Part shown: one piece after another, positions 38,433 through 47,703 of the stretch
Position numbering within the stretch: the stretch's first letter is position 1
Layout: each line of letters starts with the position of its first letter
Assembly (NCBI RefSeq): GCF_036327775.1
Contig: NZ_CP109598.1
Span: 2,108,001 to 2,172,000 of the forward strand
Source: Streptomyces sp. NBC_01498
Lineage (GTDB): Bacteria; Actinomycetota; Actinomycetes; Streptomycetales; Streptomycetaceae
Direction of reading: 5' to 3'
Length of the DNA: 64,000 nt
Made by a program: the position numbers and the translations under genes
The notes under the pieces: generated by a model
Told to the model about the DNA's origin: nothing
Databases searched by the model: none
The model's input: only the letters and a program-made list of their open reading frames with translations

Positions 38433-39299
38433 ATGTCCGTATCCAGCCGTTCCACAAGAGCCGTACCGCAGACGGGGCCACGGGTCGGGGATCTTCCGTG
38501 GATCGAGGACGCGGGGAAGGTCGCGCCGCGTGACGCGCGTGAGCTGTCGCGGGTGTTCTTCGAGCAGCTCCAGGTGCTCGAAGAGGGCACCCACGAGTAC
38601 CAGTACGCCCGCAACACCCTGATCGAGATGAACCTGTCGCTGGTCCGGTTCGCCGCCCAGCGCTTCCGCAACCGGGACGACCAGCTGGAGGACATCGTCC
38701 AGGTGGGGACGATCGGGCTGATCAAGGCCATCGACCGGTTCGAGCTCTCGCGCGAGGTGGAGTTCACCTCCTTCGCCGTGCCGTACATCGTCGGCGAGAT
38801 CAAGCGCTTCTTCCGTGACACCAGTTGGGCCGTGCATGTGCCGCGCCGCCTCCAGGAGCTGCGGATCCAGCTCGCGCGGGCCAAGGACACGCTCGCGGTA
38901 CGGCTCGACCGGGACCCGACGGTACGGGAGCTGGCCGAGCACCTGGAGCTGACGGAGGAAGAGGTCATCGAGGGGCTGGTCGCGGCCAACGGCTACAACT
39001 CCGACTCGCTGGACCTGCCCGCCGACTCCGACGCGGGCGCCGGTGGCGGCGGCGCGTCCGTCGCCGACTTCGTCGGGGCCTGCGACCCCGGCATGGAACT
39101 GGTCGAGGACTTCCAGAGTCTCGCGCCGCTCCTGAGCACGCTGGACGACCGGGAGCGCCAGATCCTGGAGCTCCGCTACGGACAGGAACTGACCCAGTCC
39201 CAGATCGGCGAGCGCTTCGGCGTCTCCCAGATGCAGATCTCCAGAATCCTGGCCCGCACCCTGGCCAAACTCCGGGACGGCATGCTCACCGAGAACTGA
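38433..39299 (+). CDS. RNA polymerase sigma factor, SigB/SigF/SigG family
   Basis: A sigma factor of 288 residues. Region 2 reads LVRFAAQRFRNRDDQLEDIVQVGTIGLIKAIDRFE, region 3 contains HVPRRLQELR, and region 4 contains LTQSQIGERFGVSQMQISRILARTLAKL. This is the stress/differentiation sigma group. No anti-sigma or anti-anti-sigma gene lies next to it, unlike most of the family, so control must come from elsewhere. A Gly/Ala-rich insert (about 196-206) separates regions 3 and 4. ATG at 38433 with AAGGGA upstream. Confidence 0.92.
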   Translation: MSVSSRSTRAVPQTGPRVGDLPWIEDAGKVAPRDARELSRVFFEQLQVLEEGTHEYQYARNTLIEMNLSLVRFAAQRFRNRDDQLEDIVQVGTIGLIKAIDRFELSREVEFTSFAVPYIVGEIKRFFRDTSWAVHVPRRLQELRIQLARAKDTLAVRLDRDPTVRELAEHLELTEEEVIEGLVAANGYNSDSLDLPADSDAGAGGGGASVADFVGACDPGMELVEDFQSLAPLLSTLDDRERQILELRYGQELTQSQIGERFGVSQMQISRILARTLAKLRDGMLTEN

Positions 39300-39818
39300 C
39301 CGGGTCGTCCGGGTCCTCGACACCCGTTCCGGGGGCCAGGGGCGTGTGCCCGCGCGGGTGACCCGTACCGGCGCTGTCCGCCGCAGCGGCCGGGCCCGTA
39401 CGCGGGTGGCCCCCAATGACGGCGCCCCCGCTTCCGCGGGTTGCCCCCGGTCTCCCGCCCGGCACCGTGCCCGTGCGCGGGTGGGCCGACGCGGCCCGCC
39501 GCCGTCGGCGCAGCGACGAGGTCCGTACGTGGCCGACCCGCGGGTGTCGCGCCCGGCCGTGCGCCGGGCGCCTCCGGTCCCGGGCCGTGGGGCGTGCGTC
39601 CCGCACGGTCACGGCGCCCGGCACGGGCGCTCTCCCCCGGGGACCCGAGGGGGCACGGAAGGTCCCCCTGTGTTGTCGGAGCGGCCACGTACGACAGGGC
39701 CGTCCACCCCGTCGATCCTCCGCCGCGCCGTCGCACACACCGGCGGAGACATCAACGGCTCCGCGCCGGGCGCGCCGCCCCGCGGGCGCCCGGCGCGCGG
39801 CCCCGGGCGCCTCCGGTC
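39300..39818. other. Non-coding gap between convergent genes
   Basis: About 520 bp of very GC-rich sequence with no supported gene. The run GGGCGCCTCCGGTCC occurs twice (about 39567 and 39806). Reading frames on both strands look like composition artefacts. No terminator strong enough to name was found. Confidence 0.5.
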
Positions 39819-40829
39819 CTAGGCAGCCGACGCGGACGCCTGCAACAGCGGGCTCTTGTTGCGCGTGAGCCACTGGCGGTAGCCCACCGCCTGCAACGCC
39901 GCCTCCCGGTAGGCCGCCCGCAGGTCCGCGTACACCTCCGCGCCTCCGGGTCCCTCACCGGCGCCCTCCGCCGCGCCGGTGAGGCCGGAGCCGTCGTACG
40001 CCCCCGGCCGCGAGAACAGCAGCAGCCGCACCCCCAGCGGGTCGTCGCGCAGCGGCCGTACGACCATGTCCTCGCGCGGGACCGAGGTCGGCTGGCAGGG
40101 CGCTATCGCCTCGCCGCCCGCGATCAGTGACGAGGCCGTCAGGTAATCCCCGTGCAGGACCGGCGGGTTGAGCCCGGCGTCGCCCAGGACGCGGCGTACG
40201 CCGTCCCACTCGCCGTCCACGGTCGGGTCGATCATCCAGCGGTCGGCCGCCAGGTCGGACAGCTCCACGACCTGGCTGCCCGCAGCCGGATGGTCCCGGG
40301 CCAGTGAGATGAACTGCGGTTCGCGCTCGACCAGTACCCGCCGTTCGAGGTCCGGCGGCACCCGCAGCGGACAGCCCTCCACCTCGTGCACGAACGCCAC
40401 GTCGAGCCCGCCCCCGGCGACCTCGCGCAGCAGCGCGTTCGCGGAGACGTCCATCTGGAGCGAGATGTCGGTGCCCGGCAGCCGCTCGCGCAGTCTGCGC
40501 AGCCAGCCCGCCAGGGCGCGGCTGGCCGTGGCGCCGATCCGCAGCCGGGGCCCGGCGGACCGGTCGGCGGCGGCTCTCGCCTCGGTGATGAGCGAGGCCA
40601 TTCCGGCGACCAGGGGTCTGGCCCGGCTGAGCACGGTGTGACCGAGCAGGGTCGGCCGGCAGCCGGTGCGTTCACGGGAGAAGAGTTCGGCACCGAGAGA
40701 GTTCTCGATCCGCCGAAGTTGCGTCGTCAGGGACGGCTGGCTCATGCCGAGCTGCCGGGCGGCCTTGTGCAGACTTCCGGCGTCGGCGATGGCACACAGT
40801 GCGCGTAGATGCCTCACCTCCAGCTCCAT
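39819..40829 (-). CDS. LysR family transcriptional regulator, probably of the adjacent snapalysin gene
   Basis: A regulator of 336 residues. The N-terminal helix-turn-helix reads LRALCAIADAGSLHKAARQLGMSQPSLTTQLRRIE, followed by a LysR substrate-binding domain. It diverges from the snapalysin gene, the arrangement seen for small-neutral-protease loci in Streptomyces where the LysR protein activates the protease gene. The C-terminus is about 30 residues longer than average and ends in an Ala/Ser tail. Confidence 0.9.
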   Translation of the reverse strand: MELEVRHLRALCAIADAGSLHKAARQLGMSQPSLTTQLRRIENSLGAELFSRERTGCRPTLLGHTVLSRARPLVAGMASLITEARAAADRSAGPRLRIGATASRALAGWLRRLRERLPGTDISLQMDVSANALLREVAGGGLDVAFVHEVEGCPLRVPPDLERRVLVEREPQFISLARDHPAAGSQVVELSDLAADRWMIDPTVDGEWDGVRRVLGDAGLNPPVLHGDYLTASSLIAGGEAIAPCQPTSVPREDMVVRPLRDDPLGVRLLLFSRPGAYDGSGLTGAAEGAGEGPGGAEVYADLRAAYREAALQAVGYRQWLTRNKSPLLQASASAA

Positions 40830-40929
40830 GTACTGAAGAGTAGGCCCGCACAGGTACTCGACGCCAGGGACTCAAACCGCAGTAATTGGCTTGGATTCGC
40901 GGGAAATTGGGCGAGCCGGAACGCCGGGT

Positions 40930-40995
40930 GATGCTCTCGTGCTATCGCCCTTCGGCATCATCCCCAGAGCGCTGTGAGGCACAACACTCTTGCCT
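40930..40995. promoter_or_regulatory. Candidate LysR-binding inverted repeats
   Basis: GATGC-N20-GCATC (40930-40959) and AGGCA-N9-TGCCT (40977-40995) lie between the divergent LysR and protease starts. Their placement suits an activator, but neither is a perfect T-N11-A element. Confidence 0.4.
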
Positions 40996-41032
40996 ACCGA
41001 ACCCGTTCGTCGGACGAGTAGGAGCCCCCCAC

Positions 41033-41692
41033 ATGAGATTCCACCGCACGGCACTTTCCGCGATCGCCGGACTGTCCCTCGCGTTCGCCACCGCCTTCAC
41101 CGCCACCCCGGCCGCCGTCGCCGCCCCCACCGGCGTCGCGCCCGCCACCACCGCCTCGTACGCCGCGTACGAGGGCTCCTCGGAGGACGCCGCCGCCACC
41201 AAGGCGTTCTACAAGGCCGTCATGAAGTCGGTGGCCGAGAAGCGCGCCGCCAACCCGGGTGTCCGCGCCGTCACCGTCGTCTACGACGCCTCCGGCGCGC
41301 CGTCGTTCGCCGGCCAGATAGCCAGCAGCACCCAGATCTGGAACAGCTCCGTCGGCAACGTGCAGCTCCAGCAGGGCAGCAACGCCGACTTCACCTACGA
41401 AGAGGGCAACGACCCGCGTGGCTCGTACGCGAGCACCGACGGGCACGGCCGCGGCTACATCTTCCTGGACTACGCGCAGAACCAGCAGTACGACTCCCTG
41501 CGCGTGACCGCCCACGAGACCGGGCACGTGCTCGGCCTGCCGGACAACTACACCGCCCCGTGCAGCAAGCTGATGTCGGGCGGCGGTCCCGGCACGTCCT
41601 GCACCAACTCGCAGCCGGACGCGGCCGAGCGCAGCCAGGTCGAGAGCCTCTGGGCGAACGGCTTCGCCGCCGCACTGGCCAAGACCTCCTGA
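41033..41692 (+). CDS. snpA: Snapalysin-type small neutral metalloprotease (M7)
   Basis: A secreted protease of 219 residues. A signal peptide (about 1-30) and a short propeptide precede the mature domain. The zinc site is [11 protein letters not shown] (161-171), with His161, His165 and Asp171 as ligands and Glu162 catalytic; the third-ligand Asp is typical of snapalysin. Two cysteines near the C-terminus probably form a disulfide. ATG at 41033 follows GTAGGAG. Expression is probably activated by the divergent LysR regulator. Confidence 0.94.
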   Translation: MRFHRTALSAIAGLSLAFATAFTATPAAVAAPTGVAPATTASYAAYEGSSEDAAATKAFYKAVMKSVAEKRAANPGVRAVTVVYDASGAPSFAGQIASSTQIWNSSVGNVQLQQGSNADFTYEEGNDPRGSYASTDGHGRGYIFLDYAQNQQYDSLRVTAHETGHVLGLPDNYTAPCSKLMSGGGPGTSCTNSQPDAAERSQVESLWANGFAAALAKTS

Positions 41693-41751
41693 TCCGTCGC
41701 TGATCCGCCGATCGGCAGATCGCGAACCCCCCACCGGATCAGGCACCCACC

Positions 41752-41789
41752 GGGCGTGCCGGTACTCGCTGTCGAGTACCGGTGCGCCC
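41752..41789 (+). terminator. Terminator after the snapalysin gene
   Basis: A perfect inner stem CCGGTACTCG-CTGT-CGAGTACCGG, extended outward by GGGCG/CGCCC across a two-base internal mismatch. Confidence 0.85.
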
Positions 41790-41902
41790 GGAGCGCTTTC
41801 CCGGGCCGGTGACGGCGTGGGGCACGTGGCCGGCATCGGACAGGCGCGGCATCGGACGGGCACCGACGCCCGGCACGTCCGGCCGGCCCTGCCCGGAACG
41901 GC

Positions 41903-41967
41903 CCGCCGGTCCGGGCAGGACCGCCGGTCCGAGAAAGGCCGCCGGTCCGGGCAGGACCGCCGGTCCG
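41903..41967. repeat. Two exact 29-bp direct repeats
   Basis: Two identical 29-base copies (41903-41931 and 41939-41967), offset by 36 bases, lie in the short gap between snapalysin and the next gene. Each copy itself contains CCGCCGGTCCG twice. They may have arisen by slippage. Confidence 0.8.
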
Positions 41968-41987
41968 CGCATGGGCCGCCGGCGCCG

Positions 41988-42434
41988 TCAGGCGTTCACC
42001 AGGATTCTGCCCCCGAACTCCGTGTCCTCCGGCATCTGCCGCCGGATCCGGTCCAGGGCGTCCTGGAAGCCCGCCCCGACGATGCCGGAGTCGTACGCCG
42101 CCCCGCCGCAGCGCAGCGTGAGGCTCAGCTCCGCGCGGCCCGACGACGAGGGCGCGCCCGAGGGCCTGTCACGGAGCGTCAGCAGGCAGCTGAGCGTGGC
42201 TTGTTGGACCGTGTCCCCCGCGTGCACGGGCATGGGTATGTCCCATTCCAGAACGCAGGACGACAACACCCCTCCCGCCTCCGTGGGTTCGAGCACGGAG
42301 AAATCGGCCCCCTCGTAAGCAACTCCCCTTATTCGGGTACGGACCTGCCGTCCGTCCGCGATGATCGTGATGGGCTCCGCCCCGCGGCGGTCCCGGTACC
42401 AACCCGCCCAAGACTCCGTCGACTCCGCTGTCAT
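41988..42434 (-). CDS. Hypothetical protein (DUF6304-like)
   Basis: A protein of 148 residues without signal peptide or membrane segment. It starts ESWAGWYRDRRGAEPITI and is mostly predicted beta-strand. It resembles a Streptomyces family recalled as DUF6304. No catalytic residues are evident and the function is unknown. It reads in the same direction as the reductase gene upstream. Confidence 0.7.
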   Translation of the reverse strand: MTAESTESWAGWYRDRRGAEPITIIADGRQVRTRIRGVAYEGADFSVLEPTEAGGVLSSCVLEWDIPMPVHAGDTVQQATLSCLLTLRDRPSGAPSSSGRAELSLTLRCGGAAYDSGIVGAGFQDALDRIRRQMPEDTEFGGRILVNA

Positions 42435-42477
42435 GGCGCGGACTGTAGCGGTAGCGGAGCCTCCGTCGCCGCGTGGG

Positions 42478-43056
42478 TCACCGCTTCCGGCCGTACGTCC
42501 TGACGGTCACTCCGTTGCCGAAGACCCGGTGCGCCTCCAGGGTGAACTCCCCCTGGGCGCAATCCGATCCGAACATGGGCATTCCGGATCCGAGGAGAAC
42601 CGGATAGCTCTTGACGATCAGTTCGTCCACCTCGTCCCTCAGTGCGCCGGCCAGGGTGGCGCCGCCGCAGAGGTAGATGTCGAGCCCGTCCTCCCGCTTG
42701 AGCTCCCGGACCCGGGCGACGACGTCTCCGGACACGATCTCCACGGCGGGGTCCTCGGCGGTGAGAGTCCGTGACGCCACCAGTTGGCGCAGGTGCGCGT
42801 ACGGGCTGGTGACACCGGCGTCCCGCGCGACGTCGTAGCTGCGTCGGCCTTGGATGACCGTGTCGAACCGCTTGTTCTCCAGATGGTCGATGCCGAGCGG
42901 CCGACGGCCCTGGGTCGGCAGCGTCTCGGGGAACTCCTCCTTGAGAAAGGCGAAGTACTCCTCGTCGACGAAGCGGGTGAAGAAGGCCGCCTCGCCGGTG
43001 GGGTCGCCGATGAAGCCGTCGATCGACGCGGCGATGAAGTAGCTGAGTCTGCGCAC
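42478..43056 (-). CDS. Dihydrofolate reductase family protein (RibD C-terminal type)
   Basis: A protein of 192 residues with the RibD C-terminal/DHFR-like fold: MRRLSYFIAASIDGFIG at the start, VIQGRRSYDVARDAG in the middle, and DIYLCGGATLAGALRDEVDELIV for the nucleotide-binding part. GTG at 43056 follows GAGGAACGAC. It is a stand-alone reductase; the substrate is unknown, and riboflavin or folate metabolism cannot be assumed. Confidence 0.88.
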   Translation of the reverse strand: MRRLSYFIAASIDGFIGDPTGEAAFFTRFVDEEYFAFLKEEFPETLPTQGRRPLGIDHLENKRFDTVIQGRRSYDVARDAGVTSPYAHLRQLVASRTLTAEDPAVEIVSGDVVARVRELKREDGLDIYLCGGATLAGALRDEVDELIVKSYPVLLGSGMPMFGSDCAQGEFTLEAHRVFGNGVTVRTYGRKR

Positions 43057-43215
43057 GTCGTTCCTCTGCTGAGCGGGGCGGCGGAAGGGGTTACGGGGGT
43101 CGGTGCCCGGTGTCGGTCCGGGGTGCGCGACCCCGAACGGTCCGCCTACCTTGCTTCATCCGTCCAGATCGATCAACCTCCTTTCGGTGCAGGCGACTTG
43201 GCGATTCGGCGCGAT

Positions 43216-44256
43216 TCAGCTGGTCCGGCGCGTCACATACTCGGCCAGGGCCAGCAGATCCCCCGCCGCCGCCAGATCCGGTACGGCCAGGGAGAGTTGG
43301 TGGACGGCGCGCGCCATCCGGTCGGCCGCCTCCGACTGGGCCCAGTCACGTCCGCCGGCCCGCTCGACCGCCGAGGCGGCCCGCGCGACGGCGCTCTCGT
43401 CCATCGGCCGCCGGTAGAGGTCTGCCAGTTCCTCGGCGGCGGGATGCCCCGAGACCAGTGCGGCGACGACCGGCAGCGACTTCTTGTGGGCCACCAGATC
43501 CGCACCGGCCGGTTTGCCCGTACGCCCCGGATCGCCCCAGATCCCGATGAGATCGTCGATGAGCTGGAAGGCCAGCCCCGCCTCCCTCCCGAACGCGTCG
43601 AGCGCCACCACCGCCTCGTCGTCCGCGTCCGCGTAGAGCGCGCCGAGCGCGCACGACGTCCCCAGCAGTGCGCCGGTCTTGGCCATCGCCATGGTCACGC
43701 ACTCGTCCAGCGACACGTCGTTCGGCCCGCGCGACTCCAGCGCGCAGTCCGTCTGCTGTCCCGCGCACAGTTCGATCACGCAGTTGGTCAGCCGCACCGA
43801 GGCCCGTGAGGAGGCCGGATGCCGGTCCTCGGCCAGCAGCCGCAGCGCCAGCGACTGGAGGGCGTCGCCGACGATGATCGCGTCGGTGGTCCCGAAGACC
43901 GTCCAGGCGGTCGGCCGGTGTCTGCGGGTCGGGTCCTCGTCGATCACGTCGTCGTGGAGCAGGGTGAAGTTGTGCGCCAGCTCCACCGCGACCGCCGCCG
44001 GGACGGCGCGGTGCGGCTCCCCGTCCAGGGCCCGGGTCGCCGCGAGGACGAGCGCGGGCCTGATCGCCTTCCCCGCGCCGGCGCTCGCGGGTGAGCCGTC
44101 CGCCTCCTGCCAGCCGAAGTGATAGCGCGCGACGCGCCGTACGGCCGGGGGTAACGACTCCACCGCCGCCCGGAGTTCGGGGTGGACGACGCTGCGCGCA
44201 CGCTCCAGGAGCGCCACGGCCTCGTGGCCGTCGACGACGGCATCCGTGCTGGTCAT
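43216..44256 (-). CDS. Polyprenyl diphosphate synthase, probable encapsulin cargo
   Basis: A prenyltransferase of 346 residues. The first Asp-rich motif is LLHDDVIDED (D102, D103, D106) and the second is LIDDLIGIWGD. It elongates isoprenoid diphosphates, probably to geranylgeranyl or a similar length. ATG at 44256 is preferred; GTG at 44268 also lies in frame close to the AGAGGAA site. It follows the family 2B encapsulin gene on the same strand with 168 bases between. In many actinobacteria such synthases are the predicted cargo of these shells. The N-terminal 25 residues, and a Gly/Ser/Ala-rich loop at about 53-62, are candidate flexible segments. Confidence 0.88.
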   Translation of the reverse strand: MTSTDAVVDGHEAVALLERARSVVHPELRAAVESLPPAVRRVARYHFGWQEADGSPASAGAGKAIRPALVLAATRALDGEPHRAVPAAVAVELAHNFTLLHDDVIDEDPTRRHRPTAWTVFGTTDAIIVGDALQSLALRLLAEDRHPASSRASVRLTNCVIELCAGQQTDCALESRGPNDVSLDECVTMAMAKTGALLGTSCALGALYADADDEAVVALDAFGREAGLAFQLIDDLIGIWGDPGRTGKPAGADLVAHKKSLPVVAALVSGHPAAEELADLYRRPMDESAVARAASAVERAGGRDWAQSEAADRMARAVHQLSLAVPDLAAAGDLLALAEYVTRRTS

Positions 44257-44424
44257 GGTCGAGGTCACTTCCTCTGGTGCGGACGGGGAACCGGGACGGA
44301 ACGGGTGGCCGTTCCGGAGGGCGACGGGTGGGGCCCGGCCGTACGGCGGACCGATGACGCACGCGGATCCGGACACAGGTCCGGGTCCGGTCCGTCACGG
44401 CGGGCCCCACCCGTACCTACCGGA

Positions 44425-45831
44425 TCAGCGCCAGTTGCTCACTTCCACGTTCTCCAGGACGCCGAGGGCGTCCGGCACCAGCACCGCGGCCGAGTAGTAG
44501 GCGGTGACGAGATAGGAGATGATCGCCTGCTCGTCGATGCCCATGAACCGGACCGACATGCCGGGCTCGATCTCGTCCGGGACACCGCTCTGCTGGAGCC
44601 CGACGACGCCCTGTTCCTTCTCACCCGTACGCATGCAGATGATCGAGGTCGTCCGGGCGCCCGAGATCGGGATCTTGTTGCAGGGGAAGATCGGCACCCC
44701 CCGCCAGGCGGTCACGTGCTGGCCCCCGACATCGACCGTGGCCGGATTGAGCCCTCGCTTGTTGCACTCCCGGCCGAAGGCGGCGATGGCCTGGGGATGG
44801 GCGAGGAACAGCTTCGAACCACGGCGCCGGGACAGCAGTTCGTCCATGTCGTCGGGGGTGGGAGCGCCGTCGTACGGCTGGATCCGCTGCCCGTAGTCGC
44901 AGTTGTTCAACAGGCCGAACTCGCGGTTGTTCACCAGTTCGTGTTCCTGGCGCTCGCGCAGCGCCTCGACGGTGAGCCGCAACTGCTGCTCGGTCTGGTT
45001 CATCGGCTCGTTGTAGAGGTCGGCGACCCTGCTGTGGACCTTCAGCACGGTCTGCGCGACGCTCAGCTCGTACTCCCGGGGCGCCGCGTCGTAGTCCACG
45101 AACGTGTGCGGCACCACGGCCTCGCCGACATGGCCGGCGGACAGGTCGATCGCCGCCTCGCCGTACTTGTTCGTCCGCTGCGCCGGGACGGACGCGAGCC
45201 CGTCCAGATGTCCGCGCAGCGACCCCGCCCGCTCCGCGAGGTTGAGCACGTCCAGCCGGGTCAGCACCAGCACCGTGCAGGCCGTCGCCGCCCGCGCCGT
45301 GTACTGCCAGGTGGCGTTGCCGTCCACCAGTGCCTGATCCCCGAAATACGCCCCGTCGGCGAGGACTCCGAGCACGGTCTCGTCCCCGTAGGGCCCCTCC
45401 CCCACCTGCTCCACCTTGCCGTGCGCCAGCAGATATACCCGGTCCGCCGCGTCCCCGGAGATGACCACGGTCTCGCCCGCGCGGAAGTCCCGCTGCTCGC
45501 AGCGGTTCGCCAGTTCGGCCAGCACCTCCTCGTCGTCGAAGCCGCGCAGCGCCGGCAACTCGCCCAACTCCGCGGGGATGACCGCCACCCGGTCTCCGGT
45601 CTGCACGAACGTCACACGCCCGTCACCGACGGCGTAACTGAGCCGACGGTTCACCCGGTACGTACCACCCTGCACCTGTAGCCAGGGCAGCGCGCGCAGC
45701 AGCCACCGCGAGGTGATCTCCTGCATCTGTGGCGGCGTCTTCGTGGTGGTCGCCAGGTTCCGCGCCGCAGCCGTCCCCAGGCTCTGCTGGGCAGGCGGCT
45801 GCACTGTACGGACCTCGTCACCAACCGACAT
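44425..45831 (-). CDS. eshA: Family 2B encapsulin shell protein with cyclic-nucleotide-binding domain (EshA-like)
   Basis: A protein of 468 residues. Residues about 100-215 form a cyclic-nucleotide-binding domain ([34 protein letters not shown] and [12 protein letters not shown]) inserted into an HK97-like shell protein. The shell part carries [27 protein letters not shown] helices and the conserved C-terminal region from [12 protein letters not shown] to [24 protein letters not shown]. This is the EshA protein of streptomycetes, known in sporulation and secondary metabolism. ATG at 45831 follows GGAGAGGGAG. It would form a compartment holding the prenyltransferase, with pores or assembly sensitive to cAMP or cGMP-type ligands. 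Confidence 0.92.
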   Translation of the reverse strand: MSVGDEVRTVQPPAQQSLGTAAARNLATTTKTPPQMQEITSRWLLRALPWLQVQGGTYRVNRRLSYAVGDGRVTFVQTGDRVAVIPAELGELPALRGFDDEEVLAELANRCEQRDFRAGETVVISGDAADRVYLLAHGKVEQVGEGPYGDETVLGVLADGAYFGDQALVDGNATWQYTARAATACTVLVLTRLDVLNLAERAGSLRGHLDGLASVPAQRTNKYGEAAIDLSAGHVGEAVVPHTFVDYDAAPREYELSVAQTVLKVHSRVADLYNEPMNQTEQQLRLTVEALRERQEHELVNNREFGLLNNCDYGQRIQPYDGAPTPDDMDELLSRRRGSKLFLAHPQAIAAFGRECNKRGLNPATVDVGGQHVTAWRGVPIFPCNKIPISGARTTSIICMRTGEKEQGVVGLQQSGVPDEIEPGMSVRFMGIDEQAIISYLVTAYYSAAVLVPDALGVLENVEVSNWR

Positions 45832-46088
45832 GAGTCTCCCTCTCCATCTTGGGCTGACCTGCGTGAACAAGCTTTGCACCACGCACAGTTGAGACGCCAT
45901 CACACAAATGAGTGGGACTGGATCTTCGCGGTCGGGGCACATTCACGGCTTCTGTCACAGCCGGACAGCCGGAGCGCGGAAAGTGACCGGATCGGCTCGC
46001 ACAACGTGCGAATCCATGGTCCACTCCGGGGTGTTCGGGTAGGAGCCAGCGGTACGAGACGTTCCACATACCGGTCAAGGAGGCGGCC

Positions 46089-46679
46089 ATGGCCACACCC
46101 ATGTCTGCGAGCAGCTTCATCCGCGCGCTGAAGAACGAGGGCCTGACCGTCGTCGAGGTCGGCGACTGGCGCACCCACAACCGCAACCACGTGGGGCCCT
46201 GGGGCCCGGTCCACGGCGTGATGATGCACCACACGGTCACCAAGGGCACCGCGAACACCGTGCGCATCTGCCGCGACGGCTACGCGGGGCTGCCCGGACC
46301 GCTGTGCCACGGCGTGATCGCCAAGGACGGCCGGGTCCATCTGGTCGGCTACGGGCGGGCCAACCACGCGGGCTCGGGCGACGACGACGTGCTGCGCGCC
46401 GTGATCGCCGAGAAGGCCCTGCCGCCCGACAACGAGGCGAACACGGACGGCAACCGGCACTTCTACGGATTCGAGTGCGAGAACCTGGGCGACGGCACGG
46501 ACCCCTGGCCCGCCGTCCAGGTCGAGGCCATGGAGGCCGCGGCGGCGGCCGTCTGCCGCGTCCACGACTGGAACGCGCCCTCGGTCATCGGCCATCTGGA
46601 GTGGCAGCCGGGCAAGATCGATCCCCGTGGTGTCTCCATGACCGGTTTGCGCAGACGCGTCGCCGAGCGCCTCAAGTAG
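46089..46679 (+). CDS. N-acetylmuramoyl-L-alanine amidase (PGRP/amidase_2 domain)
   Basis: A protein of 196 residues. The zinc-amidase fold is shown by VHGVMMHHTVTKGTANTV (first His), GYGRANHAGSGDDD (middle motif), and VIGHLEWQPGKIDPRG (His and substrate-contact Lys). There is no signal peptide, so it may act inside or be released by lysis, as phage-like or cytosolic amidases do. ATG at 46089. It is divergent from eshA. Confidence 0.9.
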   Translation: MATPMSASSFIRALKNEGLTVVEVGDWRTHNRNHVGPWGPVHGVMMHHTVTKGTANTVRICRDGYAGLPGPLCHGVIAKDGRVHLVGYGRANHAGSGDDDVLRAVIAEKALPPDNEANTDGNRHFYGFECENLGDGTDPWPAVQVEAMEAAAAAVCRVHDWNAPSVIGHLEWQPGKIDPRGVSMTGLRRRVAERLK

Positions 46680-46720
46680 GTCCCCCGGGCCTTCCCGCCG
46701 GCCGGCGCGACAATGGACGG

Positions 46721-47671
46721 GTGAACCCCGACGTGCTCGGCCCCGGCCTCGCCGCCCTGCGGCCACGGCTGCCGTCACCCCTGACGGCCGTCGAGGACGA
46801 GCGCTTCACCCGGCACGGCGTACGACTGCTGCTGAAACGGGACGACCTGATCCACTCCGCGCTGCCGGGTAACAAATGGCGCAAGCTCGTGCCGAATCTG
46901 CGCGCGGCGGCCGACGGCGGCCGACGGATCCTGCTGACCTTCGGCGGCGCCTACTCCAACCACCTGCGGGCCACCGCCGCCGCGGGCCGGCTGCTGGGCT
47001 TCACGACGGTCGGCGTCGTACGGGGCGACGAACTGGCCGGCCGCCCGCTCAACCCCTCCCTCGCCCGCTGCGCCGCCGACGGCATGCGGCTGCGCTTCAC
47101 CGACCGCGCGACCTACCGCCGCAAGGCGGAGCCCGCCGTCCTGAGGTCGCTGCTGACCGGCGCGGCCGAGGAACTGTCCGTGCCTCCCGAACGGCTGTAC
47201 GTCATCCCCGAGGGCGGCAGCAACTCCCCTGCCGCGCGGGGCTGTACGGCGCTGGGAGAGGAACTGCGCGGCGCCGCGGACGTGGTGGGTGTCGCCTGCG
47301 GCACCGGCGGCACCCTCGCGGGCCTGGCGGCGGGGCTGGCCCCCGGACAGCGGGCGATCGGCTTCCCCGTGCTGCGGGGTGGCTTCCTGGCCGGGGAGGT
47401 CCGGGCGCTCCAGCTGGCGGCCTTCGGCGGCCCGCGCGGCGCGTGGAGCCTCGACGAACGCTTCCACGGCGGCGGCTACGCCCGTACGACACCCGGCCTG
47501 GACTCCTTCGCCGCCGACTTCGAGGACCGCCACGGGCTCCCCGTCGAACGTCTCTACGTGGCCAAACTGCTCCACGGCCTGACGGTCCTCGCCGGGGAGG
47601 GCGCCTTCCCGGCGGGCAGCACGGTCGCCGCCGTGATCACCGGCCGCCCGGAGCCCGCCGAAGGACCCTGA
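46721..47671 (+). CDS. PLP-dependent ACC deaminase/D-cysteine desulfhydrase family protein
   Basis: An enzyme of 316 residues of fold type II. The PLP Lys is in SALPGNKWRKL, the phosphate loop is CGTGGTLAGLAAG, and LTFGGAYSNHL is the substrate-binding segment. GTG at 46721 is used because the nearby ATG at 46713 hits a stop after three codons. The family covers ACC deaminases and D-cysteine desulfhydrases; the substrate cannot be decided from sequence alone. Confidence 0.88.
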   Translation: MNPDVLGPGLAALRPRLPSPLTAVEDERFTRHGVRLLLKRDDLIHSALPGNKWRKLVPNLRAAADGGRRILLTFGGAYSNHLRATAAAGRLLGFTTVGVVRGDELAGRPLNPSLARCAADGMRLRFTDRATYRRKAEPAVLRSLLTGAAEELSVPPERLYVIPEGGSNSPAARGCTALGEELRGAADVVGVACGTGGTLAGLAAGLAPGQRAIGFPVLRGGFLAGEVRALQLAAFGGPRGAWSLDERFHGGGYARTTPGLDSFAADFEDRHGLPVERLYVAKLLHGLTVLAGEGAFPAGSTVAAVITGRPEPAEGP

Positions 47672-47703
47672 TCCGGCCCCGGGTGCGACGACTCCGGCCG
47701 GCG

